Made by a program: the position numbers and the translations under genes. From Fasciolopsis buskii (lineage: Eukaryota > Platyhelminthes > Trematoda > Plagiorchiida > Fasciolidae), in contig LUCM01007344.1 of the NCBI GenBank assembly GCA_008360955.1, positions 508,718-572,717 on the forward strand: a DNA stretch of 64,000 nucleotides, read 5' to 3'. Below are positions 1 through 13,377 of the stretch, piece by piece. Positions within the stretch are counted from its first letter, which is position 1, and every line of letters begins with the position of its first letter. The notes under the pieces are model-generated. The model worked only from the letters and a program-made list of their open reading frames with translations, was not told the DNA's origin and ran no database searches.

Positions 1-3000
1 CTATTTCATACCTAACCTCAAGGCTAGTAACGAAACTCTCCCACCTTAGTCTACCAGAACCACGAAGACAATGGTGGTCAAACACCCAAAGACTTCGCTT
101 ATCCTCTGGTCTCAGTAACCATTTTTCGGAGCCTTATATCAAGACCTGTCTCACGGCTGCCGGTTACACCCGAACTGTGATCGACAAATGTACATCATCC
201 CGACGACATAGATACCCCAAACTGGTGAATATCAACCAAGCCTTCAACATGAGCGAAGTCATTTCAACCGACTTACGATCACCAGTGAGACAACTGTTAC
301 AAATAAACAGCTCTATCCACGTCGCCTAGCTCTTCCTCATCGGGAACAAGGTTATTCAGGTGACTAAGTTACATAAAACCAAGCAGGTGGGCTAACAGAT
401 AGCAATCAAAACGAACAGTTAACTTGTGACATTCGTTTTCGGTTCAAAAGCATCATATTTGATGAGAACAACTTCTTAAGATAAAGTATTTTGCTTTCAG
501 TCTACCCTACCTGTAACAGATATATTTGCCAAATACCGCAGTTTCCTTAATGCTGCGTAAAATTGTCTGTTGCTGACCTATGATTTCCAGTTTTATGATG
601 CCCGGTTGTAGGTTCCCTCTCATGTCCATGTCTCTTCCGCTTTAGATTTTCCTGGAAATCAAGACAGAATTCTGGAAGCAGTTGTATCGTTTTATTCAGT
701 GTAGAAGAGAAATGAGATTTTGGCAAAATCGCACTGCCCCAATGGGATGTAGCTATATTCCGTCTGTCCTGGTGTCGTCTGCAGAGGAGATGCTATCGGT
801 ACTTCCTAATTTGCCAATGATCGCAACACTGTTTTCCTCGTAAAATAGAAATAATAAAAAACCAGAGCAGCTTTTTGCATCCTGCAGGAGCTCTGTCGTC
901 TGGAATTGCTCTATTAATCATTTAGCCAAATTGAAATTGTGCTACCGTAACCGAATAAGAGCAGTCATATGTGTATACATATACGTATAGGAATGTCTTT
1001 GTATGCATATATGCGCATATATTTATACATGCAAAGACAGGAGTTAAAAAAGATCCAAACAGTTAGTGGATAAGCCGGGTTGTCCAAATTTTGTCGGTTT
1101 TCTCCATAAATCAGAATTTCAGCCAAATGGTTCCAAGTTATCTAAATGGGACTTAAAATCTCCAAAGGAAAGTAACAAATTGATTCTGCTCTTTTGGTGC
1201 CCTCGTCTGGCGGTTTTGATCTTAATTCCCGTCCTTCTCAGGGAAGTAAAGCTGAAGTACATTCCTCTTCCTTGATAGATGCTGAACAACCATTTTATCG
1301 GGAAAACGTTTACTCTCATCTTCTTTTGCTAAATAGAACTTGAGCATCGAATTTCACAAAAAACAGCAATTTACCTCACCAGAAATTTCAGCATGATACC
1401 ATTCGAGTGACGTGAATAACCGCAACTGAATGCATAAGATATTCAATAAAAGACTTGGTTGCATCAGGTTATCGAAAATTATGGCTTATTTGTGATCTGG
1501 TGTTATCGCAGAAACTAATGGCCAATCCTCAAAATGCAGTCCACAGTACTACTGAGGAGAATTACGATAGATTACGTTCCTCAGTAGAATTCTCCGCCCA
1601 TTTTAGCCGGTGGGAATCACTTGTGTACCGTAAATCGAGAATCAGTTAGCATTTGATCAACCAAGAGCTGTAATTCCTGTTGATCCGTGTTAGATTCGTT
1701 AGTTTTAGCAAACGTAGATAGGAGCCAAAGTTAAGTACACCAAAAGTGACTAGCGTTTTTCGCAAATCGATCTAGTTTGAGTTCTCTTGTTTGTACTACT
1801 GGATAGAGTAGCTAAACAAACACTTCTATGTTAGAATCGTCAAGGAAATCAGTGTTCACCAGTCAGGATATGGCCAAATCAGTGTTGATTGTATTTCGCT
1901 CCTTTGGAGATGAACCATCAACCAGTAAAAAGTCGGAAGTGATCGCCAACGATGTACAAAATTTCGGTCATTGAACGAGTATTGTTGTTTTTCTTGAAAG
2001 TTTCTGCAGATTTCTTTACCAGTCCGTTGGGTCAAAACACCAACGTTTCTCTTTGATTCCACTGAGGACAAATCAAAGGTTTAAGCAAAATGGAATTACG
2101 TACCCTACTTGCTTCACGCTGATGTTTGATTATTTATGGTTATGTGACCGTCCACTGAGGAGACAAAGTCGATATTGACCTGTAGAATTTTTGGTGAAAA
2201 AACTGTCACCGAATTTTTCGGACAGAAAATTCAATCGCATTAGAATAGGCAATTGGTGGTTAAGCCAGGCAAAGAGAAAGCATTGTTTTATGACAAACCC
2301 TTGGGTGGCTTGATCACGTGCTCAAGTAAACAGACGACTGCAACGGTAAACCGAAGTCAGTGTGTTGATGAGGTGGTAGATCAAGTTAGCCTGATGCCAT
2401 AAGCTCTGAAGAGAAATGAGCTTTTCATGGAATTATTCATCAGATGGTATCAACGCCTAACTCGCCACTAGGAAACCATGGGAGCACTGCACACCTGTTC
2501 CATTCTTGTTATGAGTTAGTGGTAGTGCATACCCACCAAGCCCAAACTGGGACGTGAAATCGGAAGCAATCAACTAGTCAAACGCATTGACCATTAAACC
2601 AACCTGGGAGGTGCTCAGCTGTTTGCTGTGCCTGATCCCATGATGCAGCACCTATCCTCCCAGGTATATTGCTGACTGTTGTACAGTGACTCCATCGTTT
2701 TCATGATGAGCTGATAGCTGGTATCAGGAGATATATATAACTCCGTGTAATATCCAGCATCACACTACTCCCACGGATCAGTTGAGTGTTTCTCAGTTAG
2801 TTCGTGTTCAAGGGGCGTGGCAAATAAAATAATCGTCTCTGGATACGACGAAATCACCACATCGTTTCCCAGTATAATCTCCAGACGGAGATGGTTGACC
2901 GTGGAGTCTGCCCTCTCGGTATGGCTCAATTGGTATGCATTGATCACTCGTTAATTTTTGTGCATTTGTTATACATTTGCTGTCCCATGGCCTGACAAGG

Positions 3001-6000
3001 TAAAATCATTGAACGTGAGCTGATAGCTATTATTCTGAAATTTGGATTAGTACAGAACTACTTAAGATCTCACTTCGTTGAGCGTGTTTAGTCATCAGCT
3101 TACAGTGGATGATATTCTACAAGCAAAGTACTTACTACGGTTTAGACTATTTCAGTAAGTGTTCTCCGGTTCTTACCGCAACTAAAAAGACAAAATAATG
3201 ACTACACAGAATGTTGTCTTCCAAGGCAGTCAGATAAAATGCTGACTCGATTTACTAATATCGGACTGAGGTAGGGTACGACATAGATTATCCGAACGGT
3301 AACGAATATAATTTTGGAACACACTCGGAACCGATGAAGTTGCGAAAGTGATACGGAGCAAATCCATCACCCTCATGTAGAAAATGAATAAAATAAAAAT
3401 GTGCTAATTTCTTACATGTAAGCAAGACTATCTCTAACAAATTCGTAGACAGTTCCTTCAGAGCTATGATAATCAGAGGCCCAATGGAAAGAAATTTAAA
3501 ATCATTCTTATGGGGCCGGCCTACCAGACAGGAAAGCAACAGATGAAATCAGATTTATTGAATACGATATCCTTCACTTTGGGATGATAATCCTGGCGAA
3601 TGTAGACCGTAACAATGTAGGTTAATGCAATACACCTTCATCCTGAACACCATTAGCATGATTCTAGGTTTTCATTTGAGTCTTACTTTGAGCTTCGTTT
3701 ACTTATGAGGGGAAGATTGTAAGTATAATTACCTGGAAATCACAAAACACCAAAGGACCGGAGGATGAGCTTTGGTTTACAGTAGGCGAAAACCTGGTTT
3801 ATGAAATTAAGTTATCCGCCAGTTTTTCACCTAATGCCATGGTTAAAATACCTCGCATAGATTTTTTCAAATATTTTTTAACATCGTTATGCTCTTCACC
3901 TTATTGATATCCATTATATGAACGTCTATCCGGCCCTGACATTTTTATCCCCCTACCGTGGACAGGTTTGTATTTGCTAAGTTCTGCGATACAATGCTCC
4001 TTCATTTTGGAACTATTTGGCGATTTACAATTCGGTGTGACTCACTGAACACCATGATGCCGTATCATTTGCCATCGATCAAATGATTCTTTTATAAGTA
4101 CTGGGTTTTCATAGCTAGATAAATTTTGACCAGGCTGTTTCGAAAGACTGGCTGCATCCTTTGGACTGCACATCTGGTTTGCTCACTGTTTCAGTGTAAC
4201 TCGAACGTTGTGAATGTTGTTCTATTTGAAAACAATCAATTCAGGCACTTCAGCTTTAGCAACCACTAACCCTGCACCAACGTGCTTGAAAACAGTTATA
4301 AGCAATCGATCACAGAAAACGGTAAAGCAAACGTAACCCAAAGCCCGGCATGTTCTGATCCCACTCTTAGTGTAGTGGATTATTTTAGAATGTTAATTGA
4401 ACCATCCCCGTGATGTGAATAACATGCCTGGTGCACATCTTAGGGTTACCAGGCGGCTCACAAGCCTGTTTCTTCGCAGTGAAATCTACATATGCATTAT
4501 ACTGATCTTAGTAAATTATATAGAATTCCGCTATATTGAACAAATAATTTAAAATTTCACTTATTTATCGAATCGATTCATATGCACAGACCTGTATGCC
4601 GCAGGATAGAGGACGCCCACGGCCTCGTGTTTCAGGTGTTCTACCGGGTGAACAACGAGGCCATATTGGAAGTGTAGCCCGTAGGATACACGCGTTACTA
4701 AATTGGAGTGAATTCTGTGTGTGGATCCAAATCCCTCTCAAAATCATTGCGTATTCAATCTCGTAACTTCTAAACGTATTTACAGCTGTTCCCTTGGTAA
4801 TAAAGTAATATAATAGGTTCCCACACGCATGTGTTGTGATGAATAATTACCTACTAGCCTCAACACTCACAGGTCAGACTTGGCGCCGAAAATTGTCAGC
4901 TGATCCACTTTAAAATTGCTGCTGTCCGCACTTCATGCAGTAAAGAAGTAGTTACTGCAGAAGTACAGCCGACAAAACCTCTTCATTTAGGATTAGTAAA
5001 CAGATCGAGCTACCCAGATTGTAGATTTATGGTTTATTTTACCATATAGCACTAAGATATCCAAATTGTCTCATAACGCTGATGACCACTGATCATCAAT
5101 TCAGTTAAACCTGCTTCCCACAAGCAAGAATTAATTCGACATTCTGGGATACTTAGCAAAAACCTGGGCAGTGCAGAGAAGGAACCGTGTACATGTTAGT
5201 GACAGTCATATTTTTTCAGCTCGGCGTGGTTTGTACAACCATTAAGTTTGCACAATGTTTTGTAACTGGTCTTTTGAAGACGAAATGGAGAAAGAATGGT
5301 GAAATGATAAAGGCTAGATAGTGATAAATGAACTGTATTTAAGTGGGTAGATCTCGAAACCATACAGTCGTATCACGTGGTGCATCGAACCCGTCCAAAG
5401 GGGGATATCGTGAACCGTAGCCACGCCAGCCAAACGGTTGAATCTCTGTAGGATTTTTATGTTGCGGACTGGACAAGAAGATAAAACCTTCAGTCTCTAT
5501 TATAATTTAATTAAAAACCACTACAGGGTTCTCCTTCTTTCGGTGGCTCCGGACTGTTTTCGACGTTCATGAACTGAGTTTGGATATATTCTAGTTTCTT
5601 CGCTGGAATTACAATTACTGACAATGGGTTCACCAGAAAACCAAGTTAGATCTCTGGGTCACAATTCAAACACTAACTGCTGTCCTTTGACACGCATTTT
5701 CCTAAGTTGTACGTGATTCTATTGTGATTTAGACCGAGCCAGGTGAATCGAAACCAGGCCAAGAACTGATGAACCCCATGCATTAATTTGAACGACTAGT
5801 AGGTATACAGAAAAATATATTAGTAAATTTAACAATATAGTATAAACCAATCGGGATTGCTCGGAAAAAACAGAAAAATAGAGCACAAAGTCGTTCGTTA
5901 AACTGCAGACAAATTTTTCATTTCTGCAGGTTGGTTTGGTTGATTGTGTGTTCATCTGTTGTGTTTATAAGAATAATTGCAGTGAAATCAGTTTTCATTT

Positions 6001-7087
6001 TCACAGAGTGGATTGCTCGGACAAAGCGCCCCAACAACGGTCGAAATCCCGACACTTTGAAGTTGACATTTCTACCTCTGGTTTCTACCATTGACGGTGG
6101 CTTTTTCAATGGGTGGGCTAAAACTAATCGCTCCCCTTCGCCCCCTGTAGTCGGGCAGAGCCCCTAAATACCGACTAGCCAAAATAAGTACAAAAGGAAA
6201 GAAAGAAGTTGAATGAGCCGGAATGCACAAATTTGTATTTCGAACTTTTAGGGGAAGAATCTGTGTATATCAAATTAAGCCCAATTTGTCTGGACATCAT
6301 ATATTTAGTGTAGACGAACTTGCAAACAAACTTATTTGACTGACGGCGAAAATTAGTATTGCAAGTTAACTTGCTCTGAATCAATTCAGCTGCTTTCTCA
6401 AGCTCAAATAGCGTGCTCTTTACAAAGTATACTTTGCACGGAAAGGAAGGAAACGAAACTGAGAAATTTCCCGAAGATTCATTGTTTACAAAAGTTGGTG
6501 TACTCTCCTGTAATGTGTATATACAGTGCCAGAAGTATTTTACTGTTAAACACAATCCCACCTAACGGTAGGAAGACCGTGAAAGTTGTAAGGAAGAGAG
6601 ACGTGCACAGAAATTTACTGTGAAAAGTGAACTGTTTTGCGGCACACTTCCTGTCAGTCTATTCACAAATACTATGACCTTGTTTTTGGCTCACCCAAAA
6701 TACTACGAAATGAAACGCGAGATTTAGGACAAGAGCCCATAAATAGAGGCGCTTTTGAGTCGGTGTAACCATAACCTTGGTGTTTAAAAACTTGGTGTGA
6801 AAGTAATCAATTCTGACAATTGGTATTTGTCTAGTCTCCAGTCAACCGGATTTCTCTTGAGATGCGTCGCCCAACTATTCGCGTTGTCTATTTTCTGTTG
6901 TGCTTGTATTCTGTAGTTTAATCCGCTGCAACAATACTTGGAAGTCGTTAAAATCCATCACCTGATCTAAAATGTCAATACTCATTTTCTCGTGATCGGA
7001 GTCATTTAAAAACACTTCCAGCTGAAGGTTCCACATAAGGAATTTTCTCCATTCGACTGTGAACGTAGTCGCGAGAAATACCCAAAA
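1..7087. other. Intergenic region upstream of DNALI1, no recognisable gene
   Basis: About 7 kb with only short open frames, the longest being 128 codons at 6175-6561 on the - strand. None resembles a family I know, and stops are frequent in all frames. AT-rich stretches and a short alternating TATACATATACG-like run near 970-1030 are visible. The promoter and any non-coding 5' exon of DNALI1 should lie at the right end, but I cannot place a transcription start. No tRNA or rRNA gene was recognised. Confidence 0.55.
6175..6561 (-). other. Orphan open frame, 128 codons, function unknown
   Basis: An ATG-to-stop frame ending about 500 bases before the DNALI1 start, on the opposite strand. The translation is rich in Phe, Ser and Lys, with no motif, clear signal peptide or domain that I recognise. 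It ends FFLSFCTYFG. No splice signals or neighbours support it. In a window this long a chance frame of this size is plausible, so it is listed only because it is one of the longer unexplained frames. Confidence 0.15.
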
Positions 7088-7546
7088 ATGACGCCAGAAC
7101 AAAGATTAATTTTACCTGAATCCAGCTTAATTAAATACAAATCTCCAATTCGAGTGACGGATAAAGTGGCCAGTGCTGCTCATGAAAAATTCATGCAGTC
7201 AACGGAAACAAAGGGCCAAGGCACCGGAAAAGTTGGTGTCATTCCATCAGCACGTTCCCAGTCCGTGGAATCTTCTAAAAGAATTCCAAGTGGGGCGGCT
7301 GTTACGGCAGCATTGCTGGATCCTCAGTCTTCTCGAACTGTGGAATCCACGGAGGGGATTCTACGCAGCATAATGCCCCCAAGGAGATATCAGATTGGTG
7401 ATAGTTTGTACATACAAGAAGTTTCATCTTGCCCAGCATCTCGAATGGACGTGATTCAGCTGACACAACAGTTAGACCAGCAGCTAGAAGTTCGTGGGGC
7501 AAAGATGACAGGAATTTGCCCCGTTCGGAGGGAACTATTCTCGCAG
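7088..7546 (+). CDS. DNALI1: DNALI1 / p28 axonemal dynein light intermediate chain, coding exon 1
   Basis: First coding exon (residues 1-153) of the p28 light chain of axonemal inner-arm dyneins. In the known family this protein binds single-headed inner-arm dynein heavy chains (with actin or centrin) and is needed for ciliary and flagellar bending. Family landmarks visible: an N-terminal SSLIKYKSPIRV (about residues 12-23, like the SLLKYDTPVLV of vertebrates); a variable Ser/Thr-rich linker (about 35-85); ILRSIMPPRRY (91-101, family ILNAILPPREW); the segment around YIQEVSSCPASRMDVIQL (108-125); and TGICPVRRELFSQ (141-153), almost unchanged in the family. The start ATG has A at -3 and gives a family-like N-terminus. 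The exon ends at CAG followed by GTAACT, a good splice donor at 7547. Joined to 19042 in phase 0, the protein is 285 residues, close to the usual 255-280. An upstream untranslated exon cannot be excluded. Confidence 0.95.
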
Positions 7547-10500
7547 GTAACTACTGTATCTTGGTCGATTCTGAGTTCGCATTACTGATGAAAAATTAGA
7601 TTTTTTGGTCAATCAGATAAACTGAAGGAGGCCGCACTTCTTAGTGACAGATCGTGTCTCCATATACTTATGTACGCTTATTTTTACACGACTCTCTCAC
7701 TGGAGGATAATTCGCTCCCTGGACACCGCGAATAATCGCCGGCAAAACGCTAACCCCGGGCCAGCTAATCCGTGCAGACTGACACTCGGTTTTTTTCACC
7801 AATGTTGACCGTTGATGATTTTAGACCTGGAGGCCAGAAATCATTCTCGATGACACTGATTTGTGCTTTCAGTTGACATTTGAGGCTGCATCGTCATTCC
7901 GAACGAAATAAAGTACAGGACATTTGTCGAAGTAGTTTCGTGTCATGACGCGGTAGCACTTGACCAAAACATTGTAATCGATGGGGTCTGAGGAAGGCGG
8001 ACAGTCGCTCAGTATCATGCTAGGGTCCTCCTATTTACTCATTAGTAAATTTTTCTAATTTTGCATAAAGCCATCTAGTATAGTGATCCCTTTAGCTGTA
8101 CGTGCCCAGGTTTTGCACCCACCAGTAATGATGCGGTAGACATCAGCAAGAAATATCTGCAAGGTAATGTCAATACTTTTACACAGCAGACGTAATAATT
8201 GCATAGGCGTTCAGCGGACATTGTAGGTCTTTGTTGCAACTTCATCTTTCCGCTGATCATTCGGTACCAGAGACGATGACGATGTTCTCGATTTTTTGTT
8301 GTTATCAAACGGCAGCGCGATTGCCGGATCTGAGAAGGTCAGGAAAGCATTGGCCTTATCATTTTCAACATCCAGGCCAACTTTCTCTGTGCATAGGTTG
8401 ATTCGATAAAGAATTGGCTGCTTGACTTCTGGGGGATCACCGAGCACAATAACACTGCCTGGAAAATTTCGACTAGGCACTTAGATTGTTGAATTCAGTT
8501 GGAAGCTAGACTGGCAGATCACTAGACTGATTACCGTCCAATCGATCTCGCAATCGAACAGTATCAAAAATGTGGACTACCGGCCTGTCTCATCCCAGCA
8601 CAACTTGCGAATTACAATGATTCTTCGCTATATTTTTGCTTTCTTGCAATGGTGGACGAATGGCAGGCCCATAAAATTCTTGCGAGTTTGGTAGGCATGC
8701 CAGCAGCTTACTGAATGCTCTCAAGTTCATAATATGCAACGAAACCCCAGACTTTCTAACGAGTAAATCAGGTATGGTGGTAATCAAGATTTAAGTCGGT
8801 TGACTCCTGTGTCACTCAAAACGCTTTACATGTTTGGGCAGAGGAGTCTGCGAACACACCAAACCGTTCAAATCCATGAGTCTTCAGAATATCTAATTGC
8901 CTCCACCTATTTAACCCACTATTCAGTAACATAATATCTACTTTTTCGTATATTTCAGTCTCCATCTTCCTTTGATTTCAACTAAGGAGCTGTTACCGAA
9001 ACAGCTACTTTCACAGCTTGGGTTGAGTATCAGTTTAACTTGAATTCTAATCAGTTAAATTAAAACAAAATTATAAAGTCTGATTCTTCTGTTACCATTG
9101 GGTTTTTTATTTCTTTCAACATGCTTCGTTTCCTTTAACAGCCTAGTGAATGAATTAACTGTATTCTAGGTACTTTGAGCCTATCTTTTTGTGAAGAAAT
9201 CCCTGGATACGGGTAGAAAATTCGAAGCCTGAAACTACACGAAATGTCGTTGTATGTATGCCACACTCAAATGATCTTCTGCTATTCGCTGTTAGATCAA
9301 AGTTCCATTCTGGGCACCGGTCTGCTGATCAGTCATGCGGTAAACATTAAAACATAATAAAAGGCGTTGCACTTGGTGTGTATAAAATGTCCTTCCACAC
9401 AAAATACAGGAGAATCATTAGGTCGAGTAAAAACGTTTGCTTGTTTACAGTTAGATAGGGAGTTAAAAAGCAGCATCGACAAAAACTTCCAAAATTTACG
9501 ATCGTTAATGCACTGATGCCTTTCTCAAGCTACTATTAGTCTTCTATTTAGGAGCATTGACTCTACTCATGCGTTTTATCCAGATCGGATCTAGTACTAC
9601 TACCATATAACTGTTAAAATTTGCTGCCTGAAAACTTAAATCTCAGTTCCCATTCCAATGTTCAGTTCGCCAGCTTGTCAATTATTAGCAAAATCAGGAG
9701 GCTTAATTTATGGCTTGTGATCAACACGTGCACTGAGGTTAGAGCTCGCAACAAAAGTTTAATACTCATCCGAAGTTTTGCAGTATCACCGTTTACGCCG
9801 AGGTAAAATAATCCCTATTGTTGATGTACTCACGTAAAACGGCTAAATGCCAAAGAGCAGTGGTTTAATCACTTCCGAGGAGAAAAAGTTAAGGAAAGCC
9901 GAAATATTCTGGCAACAGGATTATCGTAACTCCTAGTTTTCTATGCTTACGAAGCAAACTGACCGCGGGTGAAATGACCACTTCGCTCCAGTAACATATT
10001 ATCTCTTGACACACTCCACTTTTCCATTGCATTGATTCACTCACTATCGTCCATACTTAGCTGTTTTGCTCTGAGCAGCTTGAATGCTCCCCAGAAGCAA
10101 CGTAACAGCTTCATTTTCTTCACTCAATCGTATTTCTTTTTGAGCCGAATAAATCCGCCGACATATCCTTTGATGACTGAACGACATAACTATCATCTAG
10201 TATGTGACAAAACGATGTACCCGGTGCTCGTCCGCAAGTAACGGGTCGAGTTATCAAGGCTTTCGTGATCTCTTAAGCAAAAGATGACTCCACACAGCTG
10301 AAGGTTTTGTCCATGTGTGTATAATATCAATTTATTCTCTGGGAAAGTTTATCATCAATAAAAGCATGCAAATGAGGATGCACTGTGCACTAGTAGTAAA
10401 CGTGATGGTACCACGTTTGGTTCAAAACCTGTGCAGTGCCTGACCTTGTCCTATTTTACTGGCAGCTTGCATGAAGGTAATGGAAGGAACATATCCTATA

Positions 10501-11894
10501 CCCGCTAAGACCAGCTGCACAGGAAGAGGAACCGGAAACCCCGAGTCTGAAGCCTAGAATGGCATGAAACTGCGTAAAGTGTCGATGGTTCAGACGTCGT
10601 AACGGGCAAGGAGACAGCCAATTGCAGTCTGTCATCAATGACCAGCAGACCTGGGATTCCAACCTCTGACCCTTTTTAGTACAACAGACCCCTAATTCAC
10701 TAGATCATGTTTGTTTAGGCAGTGTTTTGACTAACCCGAATCCATTATGATTTCCTTTGAATGCGTATGCAGGATGAGGTCCACAGTGGAGACACGGGGA
10801 CAAATCCACTATGATAAGGGTAGCGACTGCTTGATTTCATAACACATGAATCATCAGTTGAATTCATTGACCCAGCAATCCGTTTGTTTCCAGTAGAGCT
10901 GGCGACCGAGCATTTCGATTCGTGCACCTCGGCCTACATGTAGCTCTAGGCAAGGGCATGGGATAAATGCAGATTAACAACATTTGGTCAGTTGCTTTAA
11001 TAACAAGCAGTGTGCAATCTTAACCTATCATGATGGAGAATGCATTGGGCTTGAAGAAGCGTGCACTGGTCACTTACTGATTAGACGACCTATAGTGGTC
11101 TATTCCTGAGATAAGGCAGGGTAAATAAAAGAAGTAGAATGATGAGAAAGTTAAAGTGGCAACTCATCAGTGTCAAATTTATGACTGTCACTGTTGAACG
11201 AAAGAGTCTGCCAAACTCTTCTGTTGAAGCTTATAAGATTAACCAACAGTATATTTGGTGACATTAGACAATAATACAGATTCCATGGTAAGAGACATTA
11301 CGGAAATTTCGTTCTCTTTCATCGCTTGTCCAGTATGTGCTAATTTGTTTAACTTTTGCCGGTGGATTCCATCTGTTAGCAATCAAAACCACCGTGCATC
11401 GGTACTAAGCTAGTCGTTGCCTTAAGTTTATATAGTTGTGTGTTGAATAACGTAAGCTTCAAGTCAGATGACCACATAGACCACAGAACGTTTGTGAACC
11501 ACAGACCGGATATATTCAACATTCTTTATATGTTGGCGTTTTGATTTCATACAAGGAAACGCAAAACAAACTTAGATAAGTAGGTGTGACACGTCTCTTC
11601 GGTTTGGGTTCAAAAGATACCTCAGCTAGCTATCTGCAGACATTGAAGCATTGCGCAACGAACCACAGACAGTGGCGATCACGCTATTACTGTTTGTCGA
11701 ATCAGAGTGACTGGACAAAATACACGTTTGTACCGTTAGATCACAATCGGTGTATTAATTACTCTGTCATTCTTTTTTCCTTTCTGCAGTTTTACTGCAT
11801 ATTCATTATCTCTACAGCAACACGTAACAATGTAGGGAAGCAGCTGTTAGCTGCACTCGTTCTACTTTGAACACTGAATGATGCTGATGATTAA

Positions 11895-11911
11895 GATGAT
11901 GATGATGATGA
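11895..11911. repeat. Short (GAT)n microsatellite
   Basis: About five to six ATG/GAT units in a row within a slightly longer GAT-rich stretch (11880-11912), inside the DNALI1 intron. Simple-sequence repeat only. Confidence 0.8.
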
Positions 11912-13027
11912 CATCGGAATTCGAATCCATTTCGCATACATTTCTGAGCTAAAGCTGGGTATGCTAAACCAACTAGTGCAGTTGTCCGTTTTAAGCAAAC
12001 TATTCATGCAAAAATAGTTTCAATGAAATCCTCGACAGTCAGGCAACCAAGATTTTTCCAGTCTTTCCTAATCAGGTTCGGGTGCCAATAAGAACTCGGT
12101 GAATCTGTGCTGCAGGTTTGTAATTTGTAGGCAGTCTATGAGAAGGAGCGGGACAGTACTTCCGTAATTCTACAGATGAGCAAAGCACCAAAGACTGCAT
12201 ACTGAATCAGATCGCATTAACGTTGATTGAAAATTCGATTTTCTTTTTACGTTCCCTGATAATGGAGGTCAGACTGAAATGACAAGTGGATAGCTAACAA
12301 GTCATCGACACTGCGTCATGACAAACGTCTGAAAGATCCTTCAGATATGGTTTGATCCAAAGGTCTTTAGTGGAAATGTTCCGTTCTTCCTCAACAAAAG
12401 GAGATGCTAGAATTCTGGAACGGCTCTGCGAAATAAGTGATCGATAATAGATTAGAACTTTACAGTAATTCCAAAATAATCATATTCCTACCTCATTTAT
12501 TCAACCTGAGGTTCATAAGATCCTTTCCTGTCCCATGAGCCGTAGAAAATGACTTCCCGATAACAGCAGTTTGCTTCTGCTAAGTCATTTCTGGTTAGCT
12601 ATTTTTTTAATTTCCCTTTCCCCTTTTTACAATGCAGTCAATTTACGCTGTCGGAACCAAGATCTTTGAGCACTTATTGACAATAAGCTTACTGAGTTGA
12701 AACCAAAGCTGTCAATTGAACTGTTTTGGCATCCCGCGTGTTTAAAAGTGACGATCTGGGCACAAATAAATCGACCACGACTTCTTGTCTATTGGAAATT
12801 TTCATATTGTTGAAAGCTCGTTTACCTCAAAACTTTTTGGTGATTTTGCTTGCTTCACAAAAGATTCTGTTACATAGTAAGTTTCAACAGTACTTGTTTA
12901 TGCAGGCAATAAAACTACGTCAGCTTTTATTGAGCTCTCGAAGTACTTTTCGTCCTCTTAGGAGTGAATCAACTTGATGAAATTCACTTCCGTGAGGATT
13001 AACTTGCCGATTGCCAGTTTAAAAGTG

Positions 13028-13377
13028 CAAGCTCGTTTTCAGTGATTCGTACTCATGACATTACATCACTATATATCTTGACAAAACTTTCACTATAGGA
13101 AGGATTGGATTAGTCAGATACAAATATGGGTGGGGAAGGGATTTGTGGTGTTACATGCATAACCTGAATACACAAGAATGTGTTGTGTTAAGTGTTTTGT
13201 TGTCTAGCGGTTGCATTGAGACACATTCTTGTGTATTCAGGTTATGCATGTAACACCACAAATCCCTTCCCCACCCATATTTATATCTGACTAATCCAAT
13301 CCTTCTTATAGTGAAAGTTTTTGTCAAGATATACAGTGATGTATTGGCCTGAGTAAGAATCACTGAAAACGAGCTTG
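13028..13377. repeat. Long near-perfect inverted repeat (foldback/MITE-like hairpin)
   Basis: The left arm 13028-13184 and right arm 13221-13377 (157 bases each) are reverse complements with, by eye, about seven substitutions and one single-base indel. The inner 63 bases of the left arm (13122-13184) match without a break. A 36-base spacer at 13185-13220 forms the loop. Differences cluster in the outer part of the arms. I see no transposase, no clear target-site duplication and no similarity to the LINE or SINE copies in this window. It sits in the DNALI1 intron, so it should be transcribed as part of that pre-mRNA and could fold into a long hairpin. A foldback or MITE element, or a local inverted duplication, are the main explanations. 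The open frame inside it (13151-13363, - strand) is a by-product. Confidence 0.93.

Noticed and set aside
1553..1601. Small inverted repeat CTACTGAGG / CCTCAGTAG with nested GAGAATT / AATTCTC
   Set aside because: Too short and imperfect to separate from chance in 64 kb.
2610..2662. Inverted repeat CCTGGGAGG ... CCTCCCAGG
   Set aside because: Nine-base arms with mismatched extension; likely chance.
6875..7502. Open frames at 6875-7102 (-), 7173-7373 (+) and 7302-7502 (-)
   Set aside because: Short frames overlapping or abutting DNALI1 exon 1 in other registers; none has family similarity, whereas the DNALI1 frame does.
13151..13363. 70-codon open frame on the - strand
   Set aside because: Lies wholly within the palindrome and has no family match; a by-product of the repeat.
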